DNA of 41,997 nucleotides from IMG/VR virus record IMGVR_UViG_3300008120_000451, positions 1 to 41,997 of that record; one strand, written 5' to 3'. Numbering within the stretch: the stretch's first letter is position 1; each line of letters starts with the position of its first letter. Source of the stretch: a virus. Below, piece by piece: positions 29,076 to 36,225 of the stretch. The position numbers and the translations under genes are program-made. A model generated the notes under the pieces. That model saw nothing but the letters and a program-made list of their open reading frames with translations. It had not been told where the DNA came from and did no database searches.

Positions 29076-29186
29076 TTACTCGCCGTCGTCGTCTTGATCA
29101 GATAGACAAGTGCAATCAGCCGGGTATCGCTCTAAACAGATCTCGCACTGAGTTCCGCAGGCCACACATAAGCAGTTCAGCTCCAT
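29076..29186 (-). CDS. 36-aa Cys-rich micro-protein
   Basis: Starts MELNCLCVACGTQCEICLER with seven Cys in 36 residues and an acidic end DQDDDGE. GGAG lies six bases before ATG. Likely zinc-binding; last gene of a three-gene run. Confidence 0.55.
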   Translation of the reverse strand: MELNCLCVACGTQCEICLERYPADCTCLSDQDDDGE

Positions 29187-29195
29187 CACCGGCTC

Positions 29196-29375
29196 CTATT
29201 CTTCTAACTTCCCACCGAGCATCGAGTAAACAATTGAATACGCATCCATCGCGCCTTCAAGATAACTAGCAGTATCATCATCGCCTTCTTCAAGAGCAGT
29301 AAGCGATAGTTCTTCCATCTCGTCAATCCGGATTTCACAGAACTCTTTTAGTTCTTCGGGTGTAGCAGGGAGCAT
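29196..29375 (-). CDS. 59-aa acidic hypothetical protein
   Basis: Starts MLPATPEELKEFCEIRIDEM. Acidic helices. Start overlaps the upstream stop (TAATG). Unknown. Confidence 0.65.
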   Translation of the reverse strand: MLPATPEELKEFCEIRIDEMEELSLTALEEGDDDTASYLEGAMDAYSIVYSMLGGKLEE

Positions 29376-29731
29376 TACGCCCCCTGCCCGAACTCGTCAG
29401 GTCTTCCAATGAAGTTCCAAGTGATAGTGTCGTCATCTTCTTCCACCTTTTCCCACATTTCAGCAATGTTGTCGTCAATGGCGATTTGGACAAACTTGGC
29501 GAGTTCCACGCCATCAGGGTTGCCAATTTTCTTGCTAATCTCAACGCAGAGTTCAGCGAGCATAGCCATTGGTGGAGTTGATAACTTCTTGCCAGCGTGG
29601 TCGCTTAGCACAAACAGAACACTAGCAACTAGGGTAGCAAGAACTTCTGCCCCATCATCAGTATTCCTGACCAACTCAATAGGGTTGGTGAATTCATCGT
29701 TCTCGTGGTCGTGGTTCGGGTTATCGCACAT
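29375..29731 (-). CDS. 118-aa hypothetical protein
   Basis: Starts MCDNPNHDHENDEFTNPIEL, a Cys/His-containing N-terminus, then a helical core (EVLATLVASVLFVLSDHAGK, ELAKFVQIAIDDNIAEMW). First gene of the run; RBS GAAAGGAAACCCT. Confidence 0.65.
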   Translation of the reverse strand: MCDNPNHDHENDEFTNPIELVRNTDDGAEVLATLVASVLFVLSDHAGKKLSTPPMAMLAELCVEISKKIGNPDGVELAKFVQIAIDDNIAEMWEKVEEDDDTITWNFIGRPDEFGQGA

Positions 29732-29763
29732 AGGGTTTCCTTTCGTAGAGTGCTTACATAGCG

Positions 29764-29793
29764 ATTATGCCACAGCCCTACGACATTTCGCAA
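29764..29793 (-). promoter_or_regulatory. cassette promoter of 29.7 kb gene
   Basis: TTGCGA, 18 bp, CATAAT, core TTGCGAAATGTCGTAGG. Confidence 0.65.
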
Positions 29794-30321
29794 CACATTT
29801 CACGAAATTCCCATAAATAAATTTATCGTTATAAATTCTGATCCACCGGAGTTTATCGAAGCTAATACTGTTTCCGGAAAGTTTCGATCTCCGGAAAGCC
29901 GCCTAGACATCTGACGAGTCCGTCAGAAGTTCTTACCACCCCCCGAACCTACCGGTTTCATGATTGTTCCTGGATCTCCGGAAAGCTCAGCTCAGCTTGA
30001 TCCAGGATCACCCGTTCCTGGTGGCATATCTTTTAACAAGCTAGCGGTTAGCTTCGTCAGATGTTACCCCCTCACCGATACACTGCAGCTTTCTACGGTT
30101 GCAGCTACAGCACTCCGTTAGAAGTTACCTTCCCTTTCAGATCTCCGGTCCCCAGGTAACAGGCACTGACCCGTTAGCTCGTTAGCTTCTCACCAACGTC
30201 AGCGGTTAAAGATCTCTACATCTAACCTAACCCTGACCCTGACCTAGGGCACGCGGTTATTTGATCCACGCTTAGGGCTCGCCGCTTTTTGTTTTCGAAG
30301 CTTAGGCTCGCCGATAAAAAA
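29794..30321. other. long non-coding spacer rich in palindromes
   Basis: No credible gene. It holds three CTCCGGAAAG-like words, GATC, AGCT and CCGG sites, a perfect CTGACG/CGTCAG hairpin at 29911-29926, one CGTTAGAAGTT word at 30116, and CTGACC tandem units near 30.23 kb. A plus-strand frame of 53 codons from 29960 has no RBS and looks random. Confidence 0.5.
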
Positions 30322-30381
30322 TTTCCCCACCGGGCACTTCATAAACGAAAGGAAAGGAAGTGATAGTGCCCGGTAGGGAAA
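30322..30381 (-). terminator. terminator with anti-RBS loop (30.3 kb)
   Basis: TTTCCCTACCGGGCAC pairs with GTGCCCGGTGGGGAAA, followed by TTTTTTA. The loop contains CTTTCCTTTCGTTT, complementary to AACGAAAGGAAAG, the block's ribosome-site context. Confidence 0.85.
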
Positions 30382-30394
30382 CTTGGCGGTTAGT

Positions 30395-32245
30395 TTAGAA
30401 CGAGTTTCTCTCGCCCATCTTCGATAGAACTTCGGAAGCGGTTTGTCCGATAATCTTACTTGCTTCGACAACATTGTTAGAAACTGAAATCAGTTTGGCA
30501 TCAGTATTCTTCACGATGAAACTAGCACCCGCAACGGAGTTGTCGTAGCCAATCCATAGAACAGCCACGCCATTACGCTTACACTCGTCTAGCCACTCTT
30601 TCGCTTTACGACTTTCAGGGTTAGTGAAGTTTCCATCCGATACAACGACAAGCAATCTCGCCCCTGTTCCGTAAAGTAAGTTGGACATACCATCTACCGC
30701 TTGGAACGCAGTATCGAATTGCTCTGTCCAATCACTAGCCGAATACACTTCGACTTCTTCTAGGTGTTGTCCGACAGATAGAGCAGGGAATACATCAGCA
30801 CCGAAATAGACCATAGCGGTTCTCGCCTGAACTCGCCTACCCGCTTCGGATAGAACCCAAGCGGTAGTTGCCATAGGGTTCATGGCAGAACCCATAGAAC
30901 CCGAGATGTCCACCATCACGCCAATAGTCAGCGTAGGCTCGTCAGTTTGTTTTCTAGTCTTGGTTTTCCATAACTCGATTGGAGTGTGGATGCCCTTTGA
31001 TTTTAGAGCCTTGCTCTGAACTAAGGCACGACTTCTAAGTTTGCCAGCAGGAACGACTTGGTTATGAACGACAACATCTCTCTCACGATACTTCGCCTTT
31101 TCGAGCAACTTGGCAACGAGAACCGCAGACGACCTTTCCAACGAAGTTGGTTTTCTTCTCTCGACTAATCGAGAGTTAGTGTTGCCACTTGGTTCACCAT
31201 CACGCTTTTTGTTTTCGAGAATACGCTTGGCGATTTTCTTGTTTGTTTCTCTTTGTTTCGCCTGTTTCGCACTCGACCTAACTTCATCCGCCCAATTCTC
31301 GGATAACTGTTGCTCGTCAATTTCAGTTTGACCAGATAGAGAAGTGTTGTCGGCATCTTCATTTAGAGCATCAACAAGTTTTTTGATTTTGCCCTTGCCA
31401 CTTTTGCCACGACCTTTTCCAGCTTCGCCATCTTCGCCATCTTCGCCATCTTCACTACCGCCACTTGGATAATGGCATCCACCATCGGGTTCTTGTCCAG
31501 CATCTTCGGAAAGTTTCTTCACGATACTTTCCCATCTTCTAGCCAACTCGTAAAGTGGTTCAGCGTTAGCGTGGTCAGCGTGGTTCTGAAACTCGATCCA
31601 GACTTCACGAAGTTCTGCCAACCCATCAGCACCAATCAGTTCCATCAGAACTGAATTGACCGCAACTACATCTTCGGGTTCGAGAACGCCAGCATCAACT
31701 CTCGCAAGTGTTAGACCAGCCAAGTAAGCACCAGCACGAACTAGCCCCATGTTTTCGAGTGCCTTATCAAGTTCGGCAAGCACGACTTCGAGAACAGAAA
31801 CTCGCAGAAACGCTTTCTTATTTGGTTGAGCAATAACTCCCCACTTCTCAATTCTCGTTTCTTCGAGCAGGTGTAGCGCACCGAACTCGTTTTCATTGAG
31901 AACCTTGCTCGCATCTTCGAGTGAGTAGAGAGAGAACTTGGCGTGGCAACTTTCGTGATAGAGAGTTCCGAACCCCCTAGCGTTATCGTATTGGACATCT
32001 CTACTTCTGATGTCGCCAAGATTTTCAGGGGTAGTTCCATAACCGAAAGATTTTGGAATACATACTTCGACTTCCGAAGTATTAGGGTTGTATCGAGCAG
32101 GATTAGGTTGTTCAGTATCGGCAACGAGAATAACTAGGTCGTTTCTATCCGACCACTCATTTACCAACTGTCCTAAGTCAGCACCTACTTTGAGCCACTC
32201 TTTCGGAGTGGTTGTTTTGATTTCTTCATTTGAGAAGTGAGCCAT
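30395..32245 (-). CDS. HEXXH metalloprotease-like / VWA domain protein
   Basis: 616 residues. An N-terminal zincin-like segment has GTLYHESCHAKF (HEXXH, His97-Glu98-His101) with LLEETRIEKW downstream as possible third ligand. A Gly/Glu/Lys-rich linker follows (about 255-350), then a VWA domain with MIDAS motif VDISGS (Asp446, Ser448, Ser450). Such VWA proteins work with MoxR-like AAA+ ATPases, and one lies just upstream. Target unknown. RBS GAAAGGAAAAATC and own promoter. Confidence 0.85.
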   Translation of the reverse strand: MAHFSNEEIKTTTPKEWLKVGADLGQLVNEWSDRNDLVILVADTEQPNPARYNPNTSEVEVCIPKSFGYGTTPENLGDIRSRDVQYDNARGFGTLYHESCHAKFSLYSLEDASKVLNENEFGALHLLEETRIEKWGVIAQPNKKAFLRVSVLEVVLAELDKALENMGLVRAGAYLAGLTLARVDAGVLEPEDVVAVNSVLMELIGADGLAELREVWIEFQNHADHANAEPLYELARRWESIVKKLSEDAGQEPDGGCHYPSGGSEDGEDGEDGEAGKGRGKSGKGKIKKLVDALNEDADNTSLSGQTEIDEQQLSENWADEVRSSAKQAKQRETNKKIAKRILENKKRDGEPSGNTNSRLVERRKPTSLERSSAVLVAKLLEKAKYRERDVVVHNQVVPAGKLRSRALVQSKALKSKGIHTPIELWKTKTRKQTDEPTLTIGVMVDISGSMGSAMNPMATTAWVLSEAGRRVQARTAMVYFGADVFPALSVGQHLEEVEVYSASDWTEQFDTAFQAVDGMSNLLYGTGARLLVVVSDGNFTNPESRKAKEWLDECKRNGVAVLWIGYDNSVAGASFIVKNTDAKLISVSNNVVEASKIIGQTASEVLSKMGERNSF

Positions 32246-32272
32246 GATTTTTCCTTTCGTTAGGCTACTAGA

Positions 32273-32301
32273 AGTTTATAGATAGTTCTAAGTTTCCGCA
32301 A
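32273..32301 (-). promoter_or_regulatory. cassette promoter of the VWA gene
   Basis: TTGCGG, 17 bp, TAAACT. Confidence 0.6.
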
Positions 32302-32374
32302 GTCCACCAGATCGACAACCGAGCTAATTTTCACTAGCTCGATTGCCGACTTGGTTTTCTAGGGATAGGACAAC

Positions 32375-33400
32375 CTAGATTTTGGCAGGGCGACAATCTT
32401 TTCCGAACACTCGGGTAAAGACATCAGCCACGATTGGTCTGTCCATTTCAGGCGAGCAAGCGAGCAAGTTGGCGATTGCCCAATCAGTTCCATAAGACTT
32501 CTCAATCTCTCGGAACGCAAGCAACTCTCGGAATTGTGGCGACCAAGAAGTTTCACCTGAAAGTTGTTTCTTGGCGAGATTTTGACTTGCTGTAATTGCC
32601 AAGCGTGGAACGCCCAACTTTTTAGCAAGTTCCCAATCAGTAGTCATTTCGACTTGTAGCAAGCAACGAGATAACAAGGCTTCTGAAAGACGAACTCCGG
32701 GAGCATTAGGGTTGGTAGCACCAACGACATAGAACCCATCTTTCGCCTTTACAGTTCCCCTTTCGGGATTTTGAGTGATGGTGATTTCTTTACGACCATC
32801 CATCAACCCATAGAGAGCAGATAGAACTTTTGGATCGATTAGTCCAATCTCGTCAATGAGAAGAACTTTCCCTTGCTCGGCAGATTTTACTAACGCACCA
32901 TCCACCCACTCGAAATCGCCACTTGGAGTTTGGACATAGCCACCAATGAAATCCGAAAGTTCAGTATCGCCTGAACCGAGAATTGTATAAAGTTCATCCC
33001 CGAAACTTGCTTCGACCAATGCTGTCTTTCCGCAACCCGGGCTTCCATAGAGCAACGCATAGTGTCCAAGTTTTCTACCAAGTCGTAGCACTTCGACATC
33101 AGGCATACCTGACCATTGACGAGAGTAGTAGAAATCACCATTAGGTCTTTCATACTTTTCTAATCCATCTACCATAGGGGCATCCACGACACGAACTTTC
33201 TTTGGAGTTTTAGGGGTAGCACTTCTCTTGGTGAGAGAACTTGATTTGTTAGACCACTTATCGAGAACCGCTTTTGTTTCACTTGATAATGATACTTGCT
33301 GTTTGGCATAAGCGAGTAGAGCAGTTGGAAGTCCAACTTCGAGTGATGAAAGTTTTGATAAATCTTCCATAGTTGTTGTTGATACTTTGTATGTTGGCAT
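32375..33400 (-). CDS. MoxR-like AAA+ ATPase
   Basis: 341 residues. Walker A GSPGCGKT (119-126), Walker B LLIDE (180-184), sensor-1 region VVGATNPN and LLSRCLLQVEMT follow the AAA_5/MoxR plan. The N-terminal 90 residues are a variable Ser/Lys-rich part. Known MoxR ATPases remodel proteins together with VWA partners, and the VWA gene follows 130 bp downstream. A weak AGGAC precedes ATG 33400. Confidence 0.9.
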   Translation of the reverse strand: MPTYKVSTTTMEDLSKLSSLEVGLPTALLAYAKQQVSLSSETKAVLDKWSNKSSSLTKRSATPKTPKKVRVVDAPMVDGLEKYERPNGDFYYSRQWSGMPDVEVLRLGRKLGHYALLYGSPGCGKTALVEASFGDELYTILGSGDTELSDFIGGYVQTPSGDFEWVDGALVKSAEQGKVLLIDEIGLIDPKVLSALYGLMDGRKEITITQNPERGTVKAKDGFYVVGATNPNAPGVRLSEALLSRCLLQVEMTTDWELAKKLGVPRLAITASQNLAKKQLSGETSWSPQFRELLAFREIEKSYGTDWAIANLLACSPEMDRPIVADVFTRVFGKDCRPAKI

Positions 33401-33424
33401 TTTGATTTGTCCTATCTTTTCTAA

Positions 33425-33910
33425 TTACGCCACGAATAATTCATCAGGGAAGCCAGCTTCTTTTCGAGTTCTAAGAACTCTACGAATTAGCCCCTGTGGA
33501 GTGTTGTATTTGCTAATGTCCATAGCATCTTGGAGTGATACTTCGAGAGTGATAACTTTGCCATCTCTAATCTTCCAATCTCTCTCAATCATGTAAGCAA
33601 GTTGAGTTTGGATCGGGGCGAGAACTTCTGATGCTAATTGCTGTTTTACATCAGAAGATAGTGTCGTATCGAACTCGTGATTAGTTCCGACAAGTTTGGT
33701 ATCAGCCACACTTGTCGAAATGTGGTTCATCTGCCATTGCGCTCTTGGCGACCAATTATTTACAGTTCGCCTAAGCATGGTGTTAGGAACTCTCTTACCA
33801 TCCACGATTGCTGATGGAGTGAGAAGAACCTGTGCTGTTTCTTTTCCATTAGTAGATACGAACTCTAAATAGAGAGCCTGACCTACTAACTGACTTTGTG
33901 TTTCTTCCAT
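33425..33910 (-). CDS. 161-aa partner of MoxR/VWA module
   Basis: Starts MEETQSQLVGQALYLEFVST. No family recognised; mixed alpha/beta with DWKIRDGKVITLEVSLQDAM. Located 25 bp before the MoxR-like gene, so it is probably transcribed with it and may be its third component or substrate (inference). RBS GAAAGGTTATCC. Confidence 0.65.
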   Translation of the reverse strand: MEETQSQLVGQALYLEFVSTNGKETAQVLLTPSAIVDGKRVPNTMLRRTVNNWSPRAQWQMNHISTSVADTKLVGTNHEFDTTLSSDVKQQLASEVLAPIQTQLAYMIERDWKIRDGKVITLEVSLQDAMDISKYNTPQGLIRRVLRTRKEAGFPDELFVA

Positions 33911-34043
33911 TGGATAACCTTTCGTTGTAAGTTGGAAGTTGTTATTACCTAATCAACCTTAGCGATTTTTCGTTGGAAGTCAAGTTAGATTTATATAATT
34001 CTCAAATATTTTTTCCGGATCTTCTGTTGGCCTAGATCGATAA

Positions 34044-34385
34044 ATGAACTACTATAGAACTATGTGTTACGCGTGCAGTGATTATGTATATGAAGAAGCT
34101 TGTCCTGATGAGTTTCCGGGATGTCAAGGTGAATGCAGTGGCTTTAGCTGTATGGATTGCTCCGGAAATACTTTGCATCTGAACGAGTTCTATATGGTCC
34201 ACGACCACGTGTGGGATTCAGTAATCTCCAAGGCCGAAACAAGGGGAATGATTTGTATTGGTTGCCTTGAGCTTCGACTAGGTCGTCTATTGAATGCAGC
34301 AGACTTTACTGATGCCCCAGTCAACAGTGGGTTCGTTGAGCGATCCCCCAGGCTAATCGACAGAATGACGAGCGAAGATAACTAG
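34044..34385 (+). CDS. Cys-rich conserved phage protein
   Basis: 113 residues on the plus strand, MNYYRTMCYACSDYVYEEAC. Cys groups CYAC, CQGEC, CMDC and CIGCLE bind metal in all likelihood. The ICIGCLELRLGRLLNAADFTDAP segment is a conserved block I recognise from many phages (unknown role). No RBS: TAGATC lies five bases before ATG, so leaderless start is likely. It overlaps the convergent 34.4 kb gene by four bases. Confidence 0.75.
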   Translation: MNYYRTMCYACSDYVYEEACPDEFPGCQGECSGFSCMDCSGNTLHLNEFYMVHDHVWDSVISKAETRGMICIGCLELRLGRLLNAADFTDAPVNSGFVERSPRLIDRMTSEDN

Positions 34386-34615
34386 TCTTCCACCGGGATT
34401 ACGATTGGGAATCCTTCCCAAACCACTTCGTGCTCTTCGTCGTCCTTAGGGTACCCAATGAAATCGTCTCCAATGAGATCTGGGTCTGCATCAATCTCAA
34501 TCATGACTTCGTCAGGGTCTGCACTCTCTGATTCGTAGAGTCCATCCAACTCAATGTTTGTTGCTACCCCATCAATAGTGACGTCCCAGTAAACGCGATA
34601 CTTATATTTCTTCAT
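34382..34615 (-). CDS. 77-aa acidic hypothetical protein (leaderless)
   Basis: Starts MKKYKYRVYWDVTIDGVATN; very acidic middle. Start is fixed by a near-consensus promoter whose -10 ends six bases before ATG, with no RBS. Function unknown. Confidence 0.7.
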   Translation of the reverse strand: MKKYKYRVYWDVTIDGVATNIELDGLYESESADPDEVMIEIDADPDLIGDDFIGYPKDDEEHEVVWEGFPIVIPVED

Positions 34616-34621
34616 AGAGCC

Positions 34622-34650
34622 AGTTTACTGTTGCAGGCATCGGAAGTCAA
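34622..34650 (-). promoter_or_regulatory. leaderless promoter of 34.6 kb gene
   Basis: TTGACT, 17 bp, TAAACT, six bases, ATG. Confidence 0.75.
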
Positions 34651-34746
34651 GAGGATCTCCTGGCGGCCGGAAACTTCTCACCAGCTCGTTAAAAGTTATG
34701 AAGGCGATCCGGATCTGAGCTCATCAGCTCAGCTGTTATTTCTTCG

Positions 34747-34986
34747 TTAAAAGTTTCCTGGATCTATCACGGGCAGCGCACAGTCGCTACATATGAAGTA
34801 CTCGAGGTCCTCCCCGTCTACGTCTCCCAACACCAGGACACACGGTATGAAGTCTTCCTCGTGATAAGCTACGGCTTCTTTACAGTTCTCACAGAACTCA
34901 TCGGATCTGAATATGACCAGTCCGGTATCCTCTGCTAGGTTAGCATCGGTTTCATCGTTAATAATGTGCAGCTCTACTTGTTGCAT
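34747..34986 (-). CDS. 79-aa zinc-binding hypothetical protein
   Basis: Starts MQQVELHIINDETDANLAED after GGAGGTACTAA, a stronger, different RBS from the 8-33 kb block. CENCKEAVAYHEE and ICSDCALP form a zinc site. Function unknown. Confidence 0.75.
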   Translation of the reverse strand: MQQVELHIINDETDANLAEDTGLVIFRSDEFCENCKEAVAYHEEDFIPCVLVLGDVDGEDLEYFICSDCALPVIDPGNF

Positions 34987-35103
34987 TTAGTACCTCCAAT
35001 AAGATACTAATACACCCAGCGGTTAGGCTATTTGGACGTGTGCTATACACTCGCCGCTCGATGCTCGCCGTACACTGCAGCGCGTAACTTCTAACGTAGT
35101 TTG

Positions 35104-35373
35104 TTAGAAGCTACCATCCTCTTCACGGTACTGATCCGCTCGCCAGACAGACGGTGAATGGTTCTCCTCGACGTCCCGTTTCATAGACTCATCCTCGTAC
35201 ATACGTACAACGTGATAACAAGGGTCCTCGCCGTTATCGTAGGCTTCGTCTTCCTGAGCTGACGTTGGCAGGCCGTCATGCGGTACACATACCGGTGGTC
35301 CTACCCAACCTTCACGCAGGCCGATCTTCATCCAGACGTCAAAAGTGATTTCGTTAAAAGTGGTGTCATTCAT
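35104..35373 (-). CDS. conserved actinophage hypothetical protein
   Basis: 89 residues. FDVWMKIGLREGWVGPPVCV and HDGLPTSAQEDEAYDNGEDP followed by CYHVVRMYED is a short protein seen across actinophages, role unknown. The promoter geometry implies a leaderless mRNA beginning at ATG 35373. Confidence 0.85.
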   Translation of the reverse strand: MNDTTFNEITFDVWMKIGLREGWVGPPVCVPHDGLPTSAQEDEAYDNGEDPCYHVVRMYEDESMKRDVEENHSPSVWRADQYREEDGSF

Positions 35374-35379
35374 GAGCTC

Positions 35380-35408
35380 ATCCTAACATGCCTCGCCGTC
35401 AAAGTCAA
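35380..35408 (-). promoter_or_regulatory. leaderless promoter of 35.4 kb gene
   Basis: TTGACT, 17 bp, TAGGAT, then GAGCTC (six bases), ATG. Confidence 0.75.
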
Positions 35409-35409
35409 C

Positions 35410-35730
35410 TTACAACCTTGCACAGCGTTTCGTGAATTGTGCAAGCTCTGCTAGCTCGCCGTTATGTTTAATCCGACCGTAAAACCTTCCCGCGGATTGG
35501 GTGAAAATAGTCTTCTCATCAAAGATGATCCCGATCTCGTAAAGCAGTGCTTCAACTTCTGACGAAGACAGTGATGAGAATCCCAGTCCCATGTAGATCG
35601 ATTTGTAGTGGGAGTCCCGTTTGTAGACTTCAAGCACATATTCGACTGGCCGTGCTTCAGGCCGCTTTCGAATCATAATCTCTTTATGTGCTTTCATACC
35701 ACGCTGTGCAATGGTGAGTGCTGATTGCAT
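35410..35730 (-). CDS. 106-aa hypothetical protein
   Basis: Starts MQSALTIAQRGMKAHKEIMI with GAGGAGGACTA before ATG; TAATG coupling to the upstream gene. Segment GLGFSSLSSSEVEALLYEIG is unfamiliar. Unknown. Confidence 0.65.
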   Translation of the reverse strand: MQSALTIAQRGMKAHKEIMIRKRPEARPVEYVLEVYKRDSHYKSIYMGLGFSSLSSSEVEALLYEIGIIFDEKTIFTQSAGRFYGRIKHNGELAELAQFTKRCARL

Positions 35731-36014
35731 TAGTCGTCCTCCTCATCGATCTCACGTAGAACCTTGAATCCTACATACTCGAGGATGGTTGTTTTTGCCA
35801 GCTCGTACTGCTCCTGGTTGTCAAAGTAGAAACCAATCCTGTGGTCAACGTCAAAGTTCTCATCAAACACTGCGATGCCATCTCCAATGGCAACTAGAAT
35901 TTCATGCTCTTCATACATTGGGTGGGCGGGGTCTTCATACTCTGTAATCATGACGTCGACGTATGTGAGTCGATTGTCAGGGTCGAGCGTGTAATCGTAA
36001 TCGTAATTTGTCAT
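35730..36014 (-). CDS. 94-aa acidic hypothetical protein
   Basis: Starts MTNYDYDYTLDPDNRLTYVD after GAAGGAGACAACG. Asp/Glu/Tyr-rich with a tail VLREIDEEDD. Coupled (ATGA) to the zinc protein upstream. Unknown. Confidence 0.65.
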   Translation of the reverse strand: MTNYDYDYTLDPDNRLTYVDVMITEYEDPAHPMYEEHEILVAIGDGIAVFDENFDVDHRIGFYFDNQEQYELAKTTILEYVGFKVLREIDEEDD

Positions 36015-36169
36015 TCGTTGTCTCCTTCAAACTCGACGTTATCATAAGTGCCCTCTTCTTTGCAAGGTTCGCAAATCCAGATGGTGGTGCCATCGATCCC
36101 TGGTGCTCCATAACTGGCAGTCATTTCATGACAGTTGTCGCAGACGTACTCGTCTTTGGGCTGAATCAT
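36011..36169 (-). CDS. 52-aa zinc-ribbon protein
   Basis: Starts MIQPKDEYVCDNCHEMTASY; CDNCH and CEPCK form a zinc ribbon. TAGGAG precedes ATG. First gene of a three-gene coupled run with a TTGACA promoter. Confidence 0.7.
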   Translation of the reverse strand: MIQPKDEYVCDNCHEMTASYGAPGIDGTTIWICEPCKEEGTYDNVEFEGDNE

Positions 36170-36196
36170 AATTCTCCTAACTTAGGTGTAGTTGAA

Positions 36197-36225
36197 TAAT
36201 AACTCCGGCCCTACAGGTTTGTCAA
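36197..36225 (-). promoter_or_regulatory. promoter of 36.2-35.4 kb genes
   Basis: TTGACA, 17 bp, TTATTA; the -35 lies at the stop codon of the hydrolase gene. Confidence 0.5.

Noticed and set aside
29911-29934. Hammerhead ribozyme core (CTGACGAGTCCGTCAGAA)
   Set aside because: It starts like a hammerhead core but stem II and the conserved GAAA junction cannot be formed; a simple CTGACG/CGTCAG hairpin explains it.
29960-30121. Plus-strand ORF of 53 codons in the 29.8-30.3 kb spacer
   Set aside because: No RBS or promoter, random composition, and it runs through palindrome-rich spacer DNA.
31741-32628. Out-of-frame ORFs inside the VWA and MoxR genes
   Set aside because: They lie wholly inside long domain-bearing genes and have no start signals.
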